Shown piece after piece: positions 16,149-24,637 of a stretch of DNA of 64,000 bases. This DNA is from Klebsiella michiganensis (GTDB lineage Bacteria; Pseudomonadota; Gammaproteobacteria; Enterobacterales; Enterobacteriaceae): contig CP011077.1 in NCBI GenBank assembly GCA_000963575.1, positions 1,984,001-2,048,000 of the forward strand, read 5' to 3'. Within the stretch, counting starts at the first letter, position 1. Each line of letters opens with the position of its first letter. The position numbers and the translations under genes are program-made. The notes under the pieces were generated by a model. It saw only the letters and a program-made list of their open reading frames with translations. It searched no databases and was not told the DNA's origin.

Positions 16149-17738
16149 TTAAGCCTCGACGGTTCGCATCAGGCCGACCATCTCATCTTTGACCGACTGA
16201 ACCTGAGGGCCGATAACCACCTGCAGGTTGTGCTCGTTGAGCTTGACGACGCCGATGGCGCGGTTGGCCTTCAGGGCTGCGGTATCTACCAGCGACATGT
16301 CTTTAACCGACAGACGCAGGCGGGTGATGCAGTTATCCAGCGTCGAAATGTTGTCGCTGCCGCCCAGCGCCGCCAGAATAGCCGGCACGTTATAGCCCGA
16401 TTTTCCCGTGTGGCCACCGACTGGTTTTTCTGCGGTGGTGCTTTCAATATCGCGACCCGGGGTTTTGATATTGAAGCGGGTGATGGCGAAGCGGAAGATA
16501 GCATAGTAGCCCGCAAACCACACCGCGGCCACGACAGGCACCATATACCATTTGGTGGACAGACCGTGCAGCACGCCGAAGACGAAGAAGTCGATAATGT
16601 TGCCGTCGGTGTTGCCGATAGTCACGCCCAGCACGGACATCATGGTGAAACCAATCCCGGTCAGCACCGCGTGAATGAGATACAGCACCGGCGCGACAAA
16701 CAGGAACAGGAACTCGATAGGTTCTGTGGTGCCGCCCACGACGCAGGCAATCACGCCGGAGATCAACAGCCCTTTAATTTTATGGCGGTTTTCAGGGCGG
16801 GCGCAGTGGTACATCGCCAGCGCAGCACCTGGCAGACCGCCGAGGAACGCCGGCATTTTACCCTGAGACAGGAACTGTGTTGCGCTCTCAGAGAAGCCGT
16901 GAGTGGTCGGGCAGCTCAGCTGCGCCTGGAAGATAGTCAGCGCGCCGCTCACGGTATGACCGCAAACGTCCATGGTGCCGCCCGCTTCGGTGAAGCGAAT
17001 CAGAGCCACCAGAATGTGCTGCAGGCCGAACGGCAGCAGCAGACGTTCACCGGTCCCGAAGATCATCGGGCCAAAAATGCCCGCGCTGTGGATCATGTAG
17101 CCCAGGGCGTTGATGCCGGCGGCAAAAATTGGCCAGATCAGCGGGATAACCAGGCCAACCAGCCCCATCACCAGGGTCGTAACGATCGGCACAAAACGGG
17201 TGCCGCCGAAAAACGCCAGCGCATCCGGCAGGCGGATGTTGTGGAAACGCTCGTGCAGCAGATAAACGATGATCCCGGCAATAACTGCGCCGAGAATGCC
17301 GGTATCAATCGACTGAACGCCGAGCACGCTTTGAATGTTGTTGGCTTTCAGAATGGCCGCATCGGTAGTCGGCAGAATGCCTTTGGCGGTCAGCCAGAAG
17401 TTAACCGCCAGGTTCATCACCATATAGCCGACAAAACCGGCGAAAGCGGCAACGCCTTTGTTCTCACGCGCCAGGCCCAGCGGGATGGCGATACAGAACA
17501 TTACCGGCAGGAAGCTGAAGGCGAATGAGCCCATTTTGCTCATCCAGGTAAAGATCAGCTGTAAGACCGGGTTACCCAGCCAGGGGATCTCAGTAATGAC
17601 GTCATGGCTGCTCAGCGAGCTACCGATCCCCAGCATGATGCCGCAGAATGACAACAGCGCTACCGGCAACATAAAGGTTTTGCCGAGGTTCTGGAAAAAT
17701 TCCCAAAGCGATTTTTTTTGTGGTGTATTAGCCGCCAT
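16149..17738 (-). CDS. malX: MalX, PTS enzyme IIBC (glucose/maltose family)
   Basis: A 529-residue membrane permease of the glucose-family PTS. The IIC domain spans about residues 10-410 with about ten hydrophobic segments and the motif TTEPIEFLFLF. The C-terminal IIB domain has the phosphorylated cysteine C470 in LDNCITRLRLSVKD. No IIA domain is present; in E. coli MalX a separate IIA supplies phosphate. The ATG at 17738 has an AAGGAG site 5 bases upstream and is preferred over the GTG just before it. It is divergent from malI and preceded by two MalI operators. Confidence 0.96.
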   Translation of the reverse strand: MAANTPQKKSLWEFFQNLGKTFMLPVALLSFCGIMLGIGSSLSSHDVITEIPWLGNPVLQLIFTWMSKMGSFAFSFLPVMFCIAIPLGLARENKGVAAFAGFVGYMVMNLAVNFWLTAKGILPTTDAAILKANNIQSVLGVQSIDTGILGAVIAGIIVYLLHERFHNIRLPDALAFFGGTRFVPIVTTLVMGLVGLVIPLIWPIFAAGINALGYMIHSAGIFGPMIFGTGERLLLPFGLQHILVALIRFTEAGGTMDVCGHTVSGALTIFQAQLSCPTTHGFSESATQFLSQGKMPAFLGGLPGAALAMYHCARPENRHKIKGLLISGVIACVVGGTTEPIEFLFLFVAPVLYLIHAVLTGIGFTMMSVLGVTIGNTDGNIIDFFVFGVLHGLSTKWYMVPVVAAVWFAGYYAIFRFAITRFNIKTPGRDIESTTAEKPVGGHTGKSGYNVPAILAALGGSDNISTLDNCITRLRLSVKDMSLVDTAALKANRAIGVVKLNEHNLQVVIGPQVQSVKDEMVGLMRTVEA

Positions 17739-17792
17739 CACGACTCCTTGACCCGGTTAAAATGAGGTGTTGTGTAAGTAAAGTTTGAAAAT

Positions 17793-17808
17793 GATAAAAC
17801 GTTTTACC
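17793..17808. promoter_or_regulatory. MalI operator 1
   Basis: GATAAAACGTTTTACC, a near-perfect 16-base inverted repeat of the MalI/LacI type with central CG, 55 bases upstream of malX. The second operator (17872-17887) is its mirror form about 80 bases away. Confidence 0.85.
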
Positions 17809-17871
17809 CAATTTTATCGTGAGGACGATCGCAGAATTACCGCGCATAATGAAGTTGAATATGCCAGCATA

Positions 17872-17887
17872 AGTAAAACGTTTTATC
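17872..17887. promoter_or_regulatory. MalI operator 2
   Basis: AGTAAAACGTTTTATC, 38 bases upstream of the malI start. The pair fits repression of both malXY and malI itself, as described for E. coli MalI. Confidence 0.85.
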
Positions 17888-17924
17888 TTTATATTTATCG
17901 ATTCACGGAGGATCTGACTTAACG

Positions 17925-18959
17925 ATGTCGACGCTGACCAAAAGAATCACTATCAACGAGGTTGCCGAGGCCGCAGGTGTCTCGGTGACCACGGTATCGC
18001 TGGTGCTTAGCGGCAAGGGCAGGATCTCGACCGCCACCGGTCAGCGGGTGAATGAGGCTATCGAAAAGTTAGGCTTCGTGCGTAATCGCCAGGCGGCATC
18101 GCTGCGCGGTGGGCAGAGCGGGGTGATTGGCCTGATTGTCCGCGACCTCTGCAATCCTTTTTACGCGGAGTTAACTGCCGGGCTGACGGAAGCGCTGGAG
18201 CAGCAGGGGCAGCTTCTGTTTCTCACCCAGAGCGGAAGCCAGGGCCAGCATATGCAGCGCTGTTTCGACACGCTGGTGGCCCAGGGGGTGGATGGCATTA
18301 TTATTGCCGGCGCGGCAGGTCAGGGCGCCGACCTGCGGGATATGGCGGTACAGAACAAGGTGCCGCTGGTGTTTGCCTCTCGAGCAAGCTATCTGGATGA
18401 GGTGGATATCATTCGCCCGGATAATATGCAGGCGGCGCAAATGGTGACCGAGCATCTGATTAAACGTGGCCATCAGCGTATTGCGTGGCTGGGCGGAAGA
18501 AGCTCCTCTCTGACTCGTGCTGAACGTCTGGGCGGCTTTTGCGCCACCCTGATGCAGCATGGGCTGCCTTTCCATAGCGACTGGATCCTCGAGTGCGAGC
18601 CAAGCCAGAAGCAGGCGGCGGATGCCATCACGGAGCTATTGCATAATTTCCCGACCATCAGCGCCGTGGTTTGCCACAACAGTACCGTGGCGATGGGGGC
18701 CTGGTTCGGCCTGACTCGGGCGGGCTGGCAGATGGGCGGTGGCAGCGTAGACAGCTATTATGATCGACATATTGCGCTGGCAGGATTTGCCGAAGTCACA
18801 GAAGATGAGCTGGACGACGTGCCGATGACGTGGGTTACCACGCCGGCCCGTGAAATAGGCCGCAGCGCGGCGCAGCGTATTCTTCAGCGAGCCCAGGAAA
18901 GCGATGTAGTGTTCAGCAACCAGATTATGCCGGCGCGGTTGGTAACCATTAAAAACTAA
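17925..18959 (+). CDS. malI: MalI, LacI-family repressor of malXY
   Basis: A 344-residue LacI-family regulator. The N-terminal helix-turn-helix is ITINEVAEAAGVSVTTVSLVLSG (about residues 8-30), followed by the hinge and a periplasmic-binding-protein-like effector domain. It is divergent from malX, with two matching operators between them. A GGAGG site lies upstream of the ATG. Its effector is not known from sequence. A small acetyltransferase gene follows after 16 bases and is probably co-transcribed. Confidence 0.95.
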   Translation: MSTLTKRITINEVAEAAGVSVTTVSLVLSGKGRISTATGQRVNEAIEKLGFVRNRQAASLRGGQSGVIGLIVRDLCNPFYAELTAGLTEALEQQGQLLFLTQSGSQGQHMQRCFDTLVAQGVDGIIIAGAAGQGADLRDMAVQNKVPLVFASRASYLDEVDIIRPDNMQAAQMVTEHLIKRGHQRIAWLGGRSSSLTRAERLGGFCATLMQHGLPFHSDWILECEPSQKQAADAITELLHNFPTISAVVCHNSTVAMGAWFGLTRAGWQMGGGSVDSYYDRHIALAGFAEVTEDELDDVPMTWVTTPAREIGRSAAQRILQRAQESDVVFSNQIMPARLVTIKN

Positions 18960-18975
18960 TTTTTGCAGGAACAGC

Positions 18976-19563
18976 ATGAGCGAATTTCCTACGCTTATCG
19001 GCCAGCGTATCAAACTTAGGCCGTTAGCACTGAGCGATGCCCCTCGGCTGGTTGAGGCCGCCTCGGACGGTGAACTGTGGAATTTGCCGTTTACCGTAGT
19101 GCCCTCTGCGCAGACGGTAAACGACTACATTCAGCATGCGCTGAACGGGCGGCAGGCAGGCACGATTCTGCCGTTCGTAACGGTGGATATTGAGTCTGGA
19201 GACGTCATTGGCTGCACGCGGTTTTGGAAAATAGATACCAAAAACCGCAAGCTTGAAATTGGCAGTACGTGGCTTGCCGCCCGCTGGCAGCGAACCTGGG
19301 CCAATACCGAGGCCAAATACCTGATGCTGCAATACGCTTTCGAAACGCTGGCCTGCGTGCGGGTGCAGTTCACCACGGATGTGATCAACGAAAAGTCCCG
19401 CCGCGCGATCCTGAGATTGGGCGCGAAACAGGAAGGGATTGTCAGACACGAGCGGATTATGCCGGATGGCCGCAAGCGTGACTCGGTGAGATTTAGCATT
19501 ATTGATGATGAATGGCCCGAGATTCGGGAAACGCTTGCGGCGCTGCTGGCCGATAGAAATTAA
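18976..19563 (+). CDS. RimJ/RimL-type GNAT acetyltransferase
   Basis: A 195-residue GNAT protein of the RimJ/RimL subgroup: IKLRPLALSDAPRLVEAA at the N-terminus, motif A around LAARWQRTWANTEAKYLML and the C-terminal pattern NEKSRRAILRLGAKQEGI. Such proteins acetylate ribosomal-protein N-termini, other proteins or antibiotics; the target here is not known. It starts 16 bases after malI with a GCAGGA site and ends in a strong terminator, so it is probably in the malI transcript. E. coli has no equivalent gene next to malI. Confidence 0.85.
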   Translation: MSEFPTLIGQRIKLRPLALSDAPRLVEAASDGELWNLPFTVVPSAQTVNDYIQHALNGRQAGTILPFVTVDIESGDVIGCTRFWKIDTKNRKLEIGSTWLAARWQRTWANTEAKYLMLQYAFETLACVRVQFTTDVINEKSRRAILRLGAKQEGIVRHERIMPDGRKRDSVRFSIIDDEWPEIRETLAALLADRN

Positions 19564-19590
19564 AAACCCCCGCCTGCTGGCGGGGGTTTT
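19563..19590 (+). terminator. Terminator after the malI-acetyltransferase unit
   Basis: AAAACCCCCGCC-TGCT-GGCGGGGGTTTT, a perfect 12-base-pair stem with T tail. Confidence 0.9.
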
Positions 19591-19597
19591 CTCTGAT

Positions 19598-19670
19598 CCA
19601 GAGGGAAAAAATATGATTTCCCCTCCGGGTGTTTATCAGGCGAAAATCAATGAATTGATTTTCCTTGTTT
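19598..19670 (+). repeat. Palindromic intergenic element, copy 3
   Basis: A GAGGGAAA/TTTCCCCTC hairpin (about 19600-19625), GTTTATCAGGCG, the palindrome AAAATCAATGAATTGATTTT (one central change from copies 2 and 4) and CCTTGTTTA. It lies in the convergent gap between the acetyltransferase gene and ydgA. Confidence 0.8.
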
Positions 19671-19722
19671 ATTTTTAAATGCGTTTTGCAACGTTTAACT
19701 GACCTGATGCCTCTCAGGAGGC

Positions 19723-21306
19723 TTACTGCTGCGGAGCTGGTTCTGCGTCCGGAGACGTATCATCCCCTGGCGCTTCGTCCTGCGGCTGCGGTACGGCATC
19801 GCTGTCGTTATCCTGCAGCGCCGGGCCACCCATTCCAGCCGGCAGGGCGAACATGCTAAACAGCTCTCCCAGCGACATCTGCTCGCCGTTCAGGGAGGCT
19901 TTCCCGCTGCCGTACTGCAGGCTGGTGGTAATGTTATCGCCGTCGACCTTAGTGACGCGGAACATCTGGCCCATGGCGGCGAGGCCCTTGATCTGCTGGC
20001 TGGCAAGTTTGTCTGACTCTTCCGGGCTATAGCCTTCCAGTTGCGCAACCTGGGACATCAGCCCGGTGGCCATCGGCATCGGGATAACCAGCTTCGCGTC
20101 GAGAGATTTCACGTAGCGATCCAGCTGTTCTTCCGGCGTGTTGGCCGGGCCGGTGGCGCCCTGCGGATCTTTCATGAACAGGGACAGGTTAAAGGTGGAT
20201 TCCCCTTTAGCGTTCTTCCAGCTCAGCGGGGCGACGGTAATGATTGGATTGCCCTTCAGCAGCAGAGGCAGGTTAGCGCTAATCAGTTCCACTGATTTTT
20301 GCTGGTAGAGTTCAGGGTTTTGCTGCACGGCCGGATCGGCCATCAGCTGCTGCACGCCAGCGTTGTATTTCTGGGTAAACTCTCGCAGTGCGGCGGCATC
20401 AATGTTGCCGAGCTTAAGCGTCAGCTTGCCGCTGCCCATGTTCTGGTTCTGGACTTTCAGCGCATCCAGGCTGTAGTCGAACTGGCCGGTAAAGTGCTTT
20501 TTATCGTCCTGGACATCAGATTTTGCGTTCAGATTAAAGCCTTCGACAACGGCAATTTCTTTGCCATCCACTACCATGGACAGCTTATCAATGGTCGCTT
20601 TTTGCGAACCTACGCGCTGGTCAAACAGGCTGCGCTTGCTATCGCCATCGGTTTTAATCCCGTTGAAAGAGAGCTGCACGCGCTGGCCGTATTCGTTCAC
20701 GGTATTCACAAGGCCACTGTCAGCCGAGCCGGAAAGGGCGATTTCATTGCCCGCGCCGTCAACGTCGGCGGTAAACTTGCCGCCGCTGAAGCTGAACTTG
20801 TCTTCACCCTCGGTGGCGTCAATAGCCGCCAGAGCGATATCCGAGGAGGTTGCGCCGCTGTAGCCGACGCGGGTTTCCACGCCGATAAGCGGCTTATCTT
20901 TGGTCAGCGTGAACAGGTGTTTGGTCGTGTCGTTATTCACCAGTTCGGTGTGGATCGACGCCATGCTCGGGATCAGGTTGAATTTCTTCAGCTGTGCGAA
21001 CGGGAAAGGGCCATGATCGATGGTTTCGTTGAATAACACGCTCTGCTCAGGCGTGAGCAGGGCATTTTTCGTCCCGGCAACCTGTTTAACAACCAATTGC
21101 ACCGTACTGTGGAACAGCCCGCGTTTGTAGTCCTGATAGCTGAGCACAAGCCCTGATTCCGGCGCAGAATTTTTGATTTCCGCATTGGCGTTATCAATCA
21201 TTTCAGCCATACGGCCTTCGAGCTGTTTACCGGTAAACCAGGCCCCGCCGGTCCATACCACGCCCAGCGCAACAATTACCCCAACCGCAACCAGAGATTT
21301 TTTCAT
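19723..21306 (-). CDS. ydgA: YdgA, DUF945 family protein
   Basis: A 527-residue protein beginning MKKSLVAVGVIVALGVVWTG, an uncleaved-looking membrane anchor or signal segment, followed by a long periplasmic region of the DUF945 family. It matches E. coli YdgA along its length (DHGPFPFAQLKKFNLIPSM, QVQNQN-type repeats, SLDAKL). The C-terminus is a Pro/Asp/Glu-rich tail (about the last 35 residues), longer than in E. coli. The function is unknown. I start at ATG 21306, which aligns with E. coli; an in-frame ATG at 21321 is possible. manA lies upstream on the same strand. Confidence 0.92.
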   Translation of the reverse strand: MKKSLVAVGVIVALGVVWTGGAWFTGKQLEGRMAEMIDNANAEIKNSAPESGLVLSYQDYKRGLFHSTVQLVVKQVAGTKNALLTPEQSVLFNETIDHGPFPFAQLKKFNLIPSMASIHTELVNNDTTKHLFTLTKDKPLIGVETRVGYSGATSSDIALAAIDATEGEDKFSFSGGKFTADVDGAGNEIALSGSADSGLVNTVNEYGQRVQLSFNGIKTDGDSKRSLFDQRVGSQKATIDKLSMVVDGKEIAVVEGFNLNAKSDVQDDKKHFTGQFDYSLDALKVQNQNMGSGKLTLKLGNIDAAALREFTQKYNAGVQQLMADPAVQQNPELYQQKSVELISANLPLLLKGNPIITVAPLSWKNAKGESTFNLSLFMKDPQGATGPANTPEEQLDRYVKSLDAKLVIPMPMATGLMSQVAQLEGYSPEESDKLASQQIKGLAAMGQMFRVTKVDGDNITTSLQYGSGKASLNGEQMSLGELFSMFALPAGMGGPALQDNDSDAVPQPQDEAPGDDTSPDAEPAPQQ

Positions 21307-21360
21307 CGTGTCATTATCCATGTATAGAAGCCGGTAGCCGTCCTCCACCGGGTGAATGAA

Positions 21361-21382
21361 AAACGCCTGTTAACAGGCGTTT
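21361..21382. terminator. Perfect palindrome between ydgA and manA
   Basis: AAACGCCTGTT directly followed by its complement AACAGGCGTTT, flanked by T/A-rich bases. It could act as a terminator of manA on the minus strand, where TTTTTCATTC follows. Confidence 0.6.
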
Positions 21383-21392
21383 AAGATTGCTG

Positions 21393-21467
21393 ACAAAGAG
21401 GGCAAAAGCGTGTTTTTTCCCTCTTTGTGGTTACCAGCCGAAAATCAATGCATTGATTTTCCTGTTT
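21393..21467 (+). repeat. Palindromic intergenic element, copy 4
   Basis: ACAAAGAGGG/CCCTCTTTGT hairpin (21393-21428), GGTTACCAGCCG, palindrome AAAATCAATGCATTGATTTT (21441-21460), then CCTGTTTTTG. It is nearly identical to copy 2 over about 75 bases but in the opposite orientation, and lies between manA and ydgA. Confidence 0.85.
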
Positions 21468-21555
21468 TTGAACGAACCGTCTGAACCGCTTGATAACAGG
21501 TGCTTTCGCAAACATGCTTACTAGCTTAGCAATACGCGCTAAAAAGATCAGTAAG

Positions 21556-22731
21556 TTAAAGTTTATTAAACACCCGTGCTACCCGGCCAACGCCGCTGAC
21601 GGCAATCGGGGATTCGGCGGCGCTGATAAAGGCTGACTCGCCCGGCTTCAACACCAGACGCTGGGCGTCTTTGGTTAGCACGGCTTCACCTTCAACGCAG
21701 AACACAATGGCCGCGCTTTGCTGCGCCAGCGAGGCTTCCTGCGTGCTCAGGTCGTGCAGCGAGAAGGCAAAGTCATCCACGGGAATAGGGAAGTCCAGCT
21801 CGCTGCCGTTTTTCTGCGGCTGGGTCAGCAGCTGGTTGGCCGGTTTTGGCTCAAATTTAACGTTGGCCACCAGTTCAGGGATATCAATGTACTTCGGCGT
21901 TAAGCCGGCACGCAGCACATTGTCTGAGTTGGCCATGACTTCCAGCGCCACGCCGTTGAGGTAGGCATGCGGGGTTTCGGCGAACAGGAACATCGCCTCG
22001 CCTGGCTCAAGCTTAACCACGTTCAGCAACAGCGGGGAGAAGAGGCCGCTGTCGTCCGGGTAGAACTCGGAAATCACGCGGATGGTTTCCCACGGCTCAC
22101 CCTGCTGGCTGTTCAGGGCCGCTTTCAGCACGCCAAGTGCCAGGGATTTCTCTTCGCCCTGCATATTCAGCAGGCCGGCAAACAGCTGCGCCAGGCTTTC
22201 GGCCCCGGGCTGCTGGAGGAAATGGGCAATCAGCGGATGCGCGCCAGAAACCGGCTGCAGCAGCGAGACGATGTCAGAGAATTCGCGGAAAGCGTTCATC
22301 GCCAGGAACGGCGTGAGGGCAAAGACCAGTTCAGGTTTATGGTTAGGATCTTTGTAGTTACGCTCTGCGGCATCTAACGGAATACCTGCGGCGTTTTCTT
22401 TAGCAAAGCCGATTTCAGACGCTTTTTTATTCGGATGAACCTGAATGGAGAGAGGCTGGGCGGCGCAAAGGACTTTGAACAGGAAAGGCAGCTCGCCAAA
22501 TCGCTCGGCAACGGCTGGCCCCAGCAGCGCCTGCTTGTCGGCGTCAATCACATCGCGCAATGCGTGCTGTTGCCCGTTAGCATCGAGCACTTTTGAGCTA
22601 CTCTTTGGATGAGCCCCCATCCACAGTTCGGCCATGGGCTTATGCTGCGGGTTGGCGATGCCGTACAGTTCCGTTAGCGCCGTTTCACTTCCCCAGGCAT
22701 AGTTTTGTACCGCATTGATCAATTTTTGCAT
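21556..22731 (-). CDS. manA: Mannose-6-phosphate isomerase
   Basis: A 391-residue type I phosphomannose isomerase that interconverts fructose-6-phosphate and mannose-6-phosphate in the cytoplasm. Zinc-binding motifs are visible: QPLSIQVHPNKKASEIGF (about residues 95-112) and NYKDPNHKPELVFAL, plus the LFAETPHAYLNGVALEVMANSDNVLRAGLTPK region near residue 260. It is divergent from fumA, as in E. coli. Confidence 0.98.
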   Translation of the reverse strand: MQKLINAVQNYAWGSETALTELYGIANPQHKPMAELWMGAHPKSSSKVLDANGQQHALRDVIDADKQALLGPAVAERFGELPFLFKVLCAAQPLSIQVHPNKKASEIGFAKENAAGIPLDAAERNYKDPNHKPELVFALTPFLAMNAFREFSDIVSLLQPVSGAHPLIAHFLQQPGAESLAQLFAGLLNMQGEEKSLALGVLKAALNSQQGEPWETIRVISEFYPDDSGLFSPLLLNVVKLEPGEAMFLFAETPHAYLNGVALEVMANSDNVLRAGLTPKYIDIPELVANVKFEPKPANQLLTQPQKNGSELDFPIPVDDFAFSLHDLSTQEASLAQQSAAIVFCVEGEAVLTKDAQRLVLKPGESAFISAAESPIAVSGVGRVARVFNKL

Positions 22732-22937
22732 CTCAGGTCCCTGTCATCATTGAATCGAAGTTTCAGTTATTAAACCAATTATCCGCCGGGAAGTAACCAG
22801 GGCAACAAAAAGTCGTATTAGTCTCAGTTTCTGTTAAAAAATTGTGTAGCATGTTATGACTTGTTTTTGGAACGCAGCGTAAGATCCTGCGCTGAAATAT
22901 AAAAATTAACGTTACTGTTGTCGCAAGTGAGAGAAAT

Positions 22938-24584
22938 ATGTCGAATAAACCCTTCCATTACCAGGAGCCTTTCCCGCTCCAGAAAGACCCGACCGAATAT
23001 TACCTCCTGAGCTCCGACTATGTTTCCGTCGCCGAGTTTGACGGCCAGCAAATCCTCAAGGTTGATCCTCAGGCCCTGACGCTGCTGGCTCAGCATGCCT
23101 TCCACGACGCTTCGTTTATGCTGCGCCCGGCGCACCAGCAGCAGGTGGCGGACATCCTGAGCGATCCGGAAGCCAGTGAGAACGATAAATACGTTGCGCT
23201 GCAGTTCCTGCGTAACTCAGACATTGCCGCCAAGGGCATTCTGCCGACCTGCCAGGACACCGGCACCGCCATCATCATGGGCAAAAAAGGCCAGCGTGTC
23301 TGGACCGGCGGCGGCGACGAAGAAGCGCTGTCTCGCGGCGTCTACAACACCTTTATTGAAGATAACCTGCGCTATTCCCAGAACGCCGCGCTGGATATGT
23401 ATAAAGAGGTGAACACCGGCACCAACCTGCCAGCGCAGATTGATCTCTACAGCGTGGATGGCGATGAATATAAGTTCCTGTGCATTGCCAAAGGCGGCGG
23501 TTCTGCCAACAAAACCTATCTCTACCAGGAAACCAAGGCGCTGATTACTCCGGCGAAGCTGAAAGATTACCTGGTTGAGAAAATGCGCACCCTGGGCACT
23601 GCGGCCTGCCCACCGTACCACGTCGCGTTTGTTATCGGCGGGACGTCAGCAGAAGCGACGCTGAAAACCGTGAAGCTGGCGTCAACCAAGTACTACGACG
23701 GCCTGCCAACCGAAGGTAACGAATACGGCCAGGCGTTCCGCGACGTGCAGCTTGAAGAAGAGTTGCTGAAAGAAGCCCAGAATCTTGGCCTGGGCGCGCA
23801 GTTCGGCGGCAAATACTTCGCCCACGACATCCGCGTAGTTCGCCTGCCGCGCCACGGCGCATCCTGTCCGGTGGGCATGGGCGTGTCCTGTTCCGCCGAC
23901 CGTAACATCAAGGCAAAAATCAACAAAGACGGCATCTGGCTTGAAAAGCTGGAGCACAACCCGGGGAAATACATTCCGGAAGCGCTGCGTCAGGCGGGCG
24001 AAGGGGAAGCCGTGAAGGTGAATCTTAACCGCCCGATGAAAGAGATCCTGGCCCAGCTGTCTGACTTCCCGGTGTCCACCCGTCTGTCGTTAACCGGCAC
24101 CATTATTGTGGCGCGTGACATCGCTCACGCTAAACTGAAAGAACGTCTCGATAACGGGGAAGATCTGCCGCAGTACGTGAAAGATCACCCGATTTATTAC
24201 GCAGGCCCGGCCAAAACGCCGGACGGCTACGCATCTGGCTCCTTAGGGCCGACAACTGCGGGCCGTATGGACTCCTACGTGGATCAGCTGCAGGCCAACG
24301 GCGGCAGCATGATTATGCTGGCCAAAGGCAACCGCAGCCAGCAGGTGACCGACGCCTGTCACAAACACGGTGGGTTCTACCTCGGCAGCATTGGTGGTCC
24401 GGCGGCCGTGCTGGCGCAAAACAGCATCAAGAGCCTGGAGTGTGTGGAATACCCGGAGCTGGGTATGGAAGCCATCTGGAAAATTGAAGTGGAAGACTTC
24501 CCGGCGTTCATCCTGGTGGATGACAAAGGCAACGACTTCTTCCAGAAAATTCAGGCCTCACAGTGCTCTCGATGCGTTAAGTAA
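22938..24584 (+). CDS. fumA: Class I fumarate hydratase (4Fe-4S)
   Basis: A 548-residue iron-sulfur fumarase that converts fumarate to malate in the TCA cycle. The three cluster cysteines are C105 (ILPTCQDTGT), C224 (GTAACPPYH) and C318 (GVSCSADRN). The C-terminal beta domain with GSLGPTTAGRMDSYV is complete. It could equally be called fumB by sequence alone, but position beside fumC and manA supports fumA. A terminator separates it from fumC, whose own ribosome-binding site follows directly. Confidence 0.96.
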   Translation: MSNKPFHYQEPFPLQKDPTEYYLLSSDYVSVAEFDGQQILKVDPQALTLLAQHAFHDASFMLRPAHQQQVADILSDPEASENDKYVALQFLRNSDIAAKGILPTCQDTGTAIIMGKKGQRVWTGGGDEEALSRGVYNTFIEDNLRYSQNAALDMYKEVNTGTNLPAQIDLYSVDGDEYKFLCIAKGGGSANKTYLYQETKALITPAKLKDYLVEKMRTLGTAACPPYHVAFVIGGTSAEATLKTVKLASTKYYDGLPTEGNEYGQAFRDVQLEEELLKEAQNLGLGAQFGGKYFAHDIRVVRLPRHGASCPVGMGVSCSADRNIKAKINKDGIWLEKLEHNPGKYIPEALRQAGEGEAVKVNLNRPMKEILAQLSDFPVSTRLSLTGTIIVARDIAHAKLKERLDNGEDLPQYVKDHPIYYAGPAKTPDGYASGSLGPTTAGRMDSYVDQLQANGGSMIMLAKGNRSQQVTDACHKHGGFYLGSIGGPAAVLAQNSIKSLECVEYPELGMEAIWKIEVEDFPAFILVDDKGNDFFQKIQASQCSRCVK

Positions 24585-24589
24585 TACTC

Positions 24590-24619
24590 AAGCCGCCGCC
24601 CATAGTGGCGGCTTTTTTT
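24590..24619 (+). terminator. Terminator between fumA and fumC
   Basis: AGCCGCC/GGCGGCT hairpin with a seven-T tail, 5 bases past the fumA stop and 18 bases before fumC. It implies mostly separate fumA and fumC transcripts, or read-through. Confidence 0.8.
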
Positions 24620-24637
24620 ATCGCAAAGGAGAAAGGC

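Noticed and set aside
16023..17528. 501-codon open frame on the plus strand opposite malX
   Set aside because: It is an antisense shadow of malX with a His/Gln/Arg-rich sequence and no domain; malX is certain.
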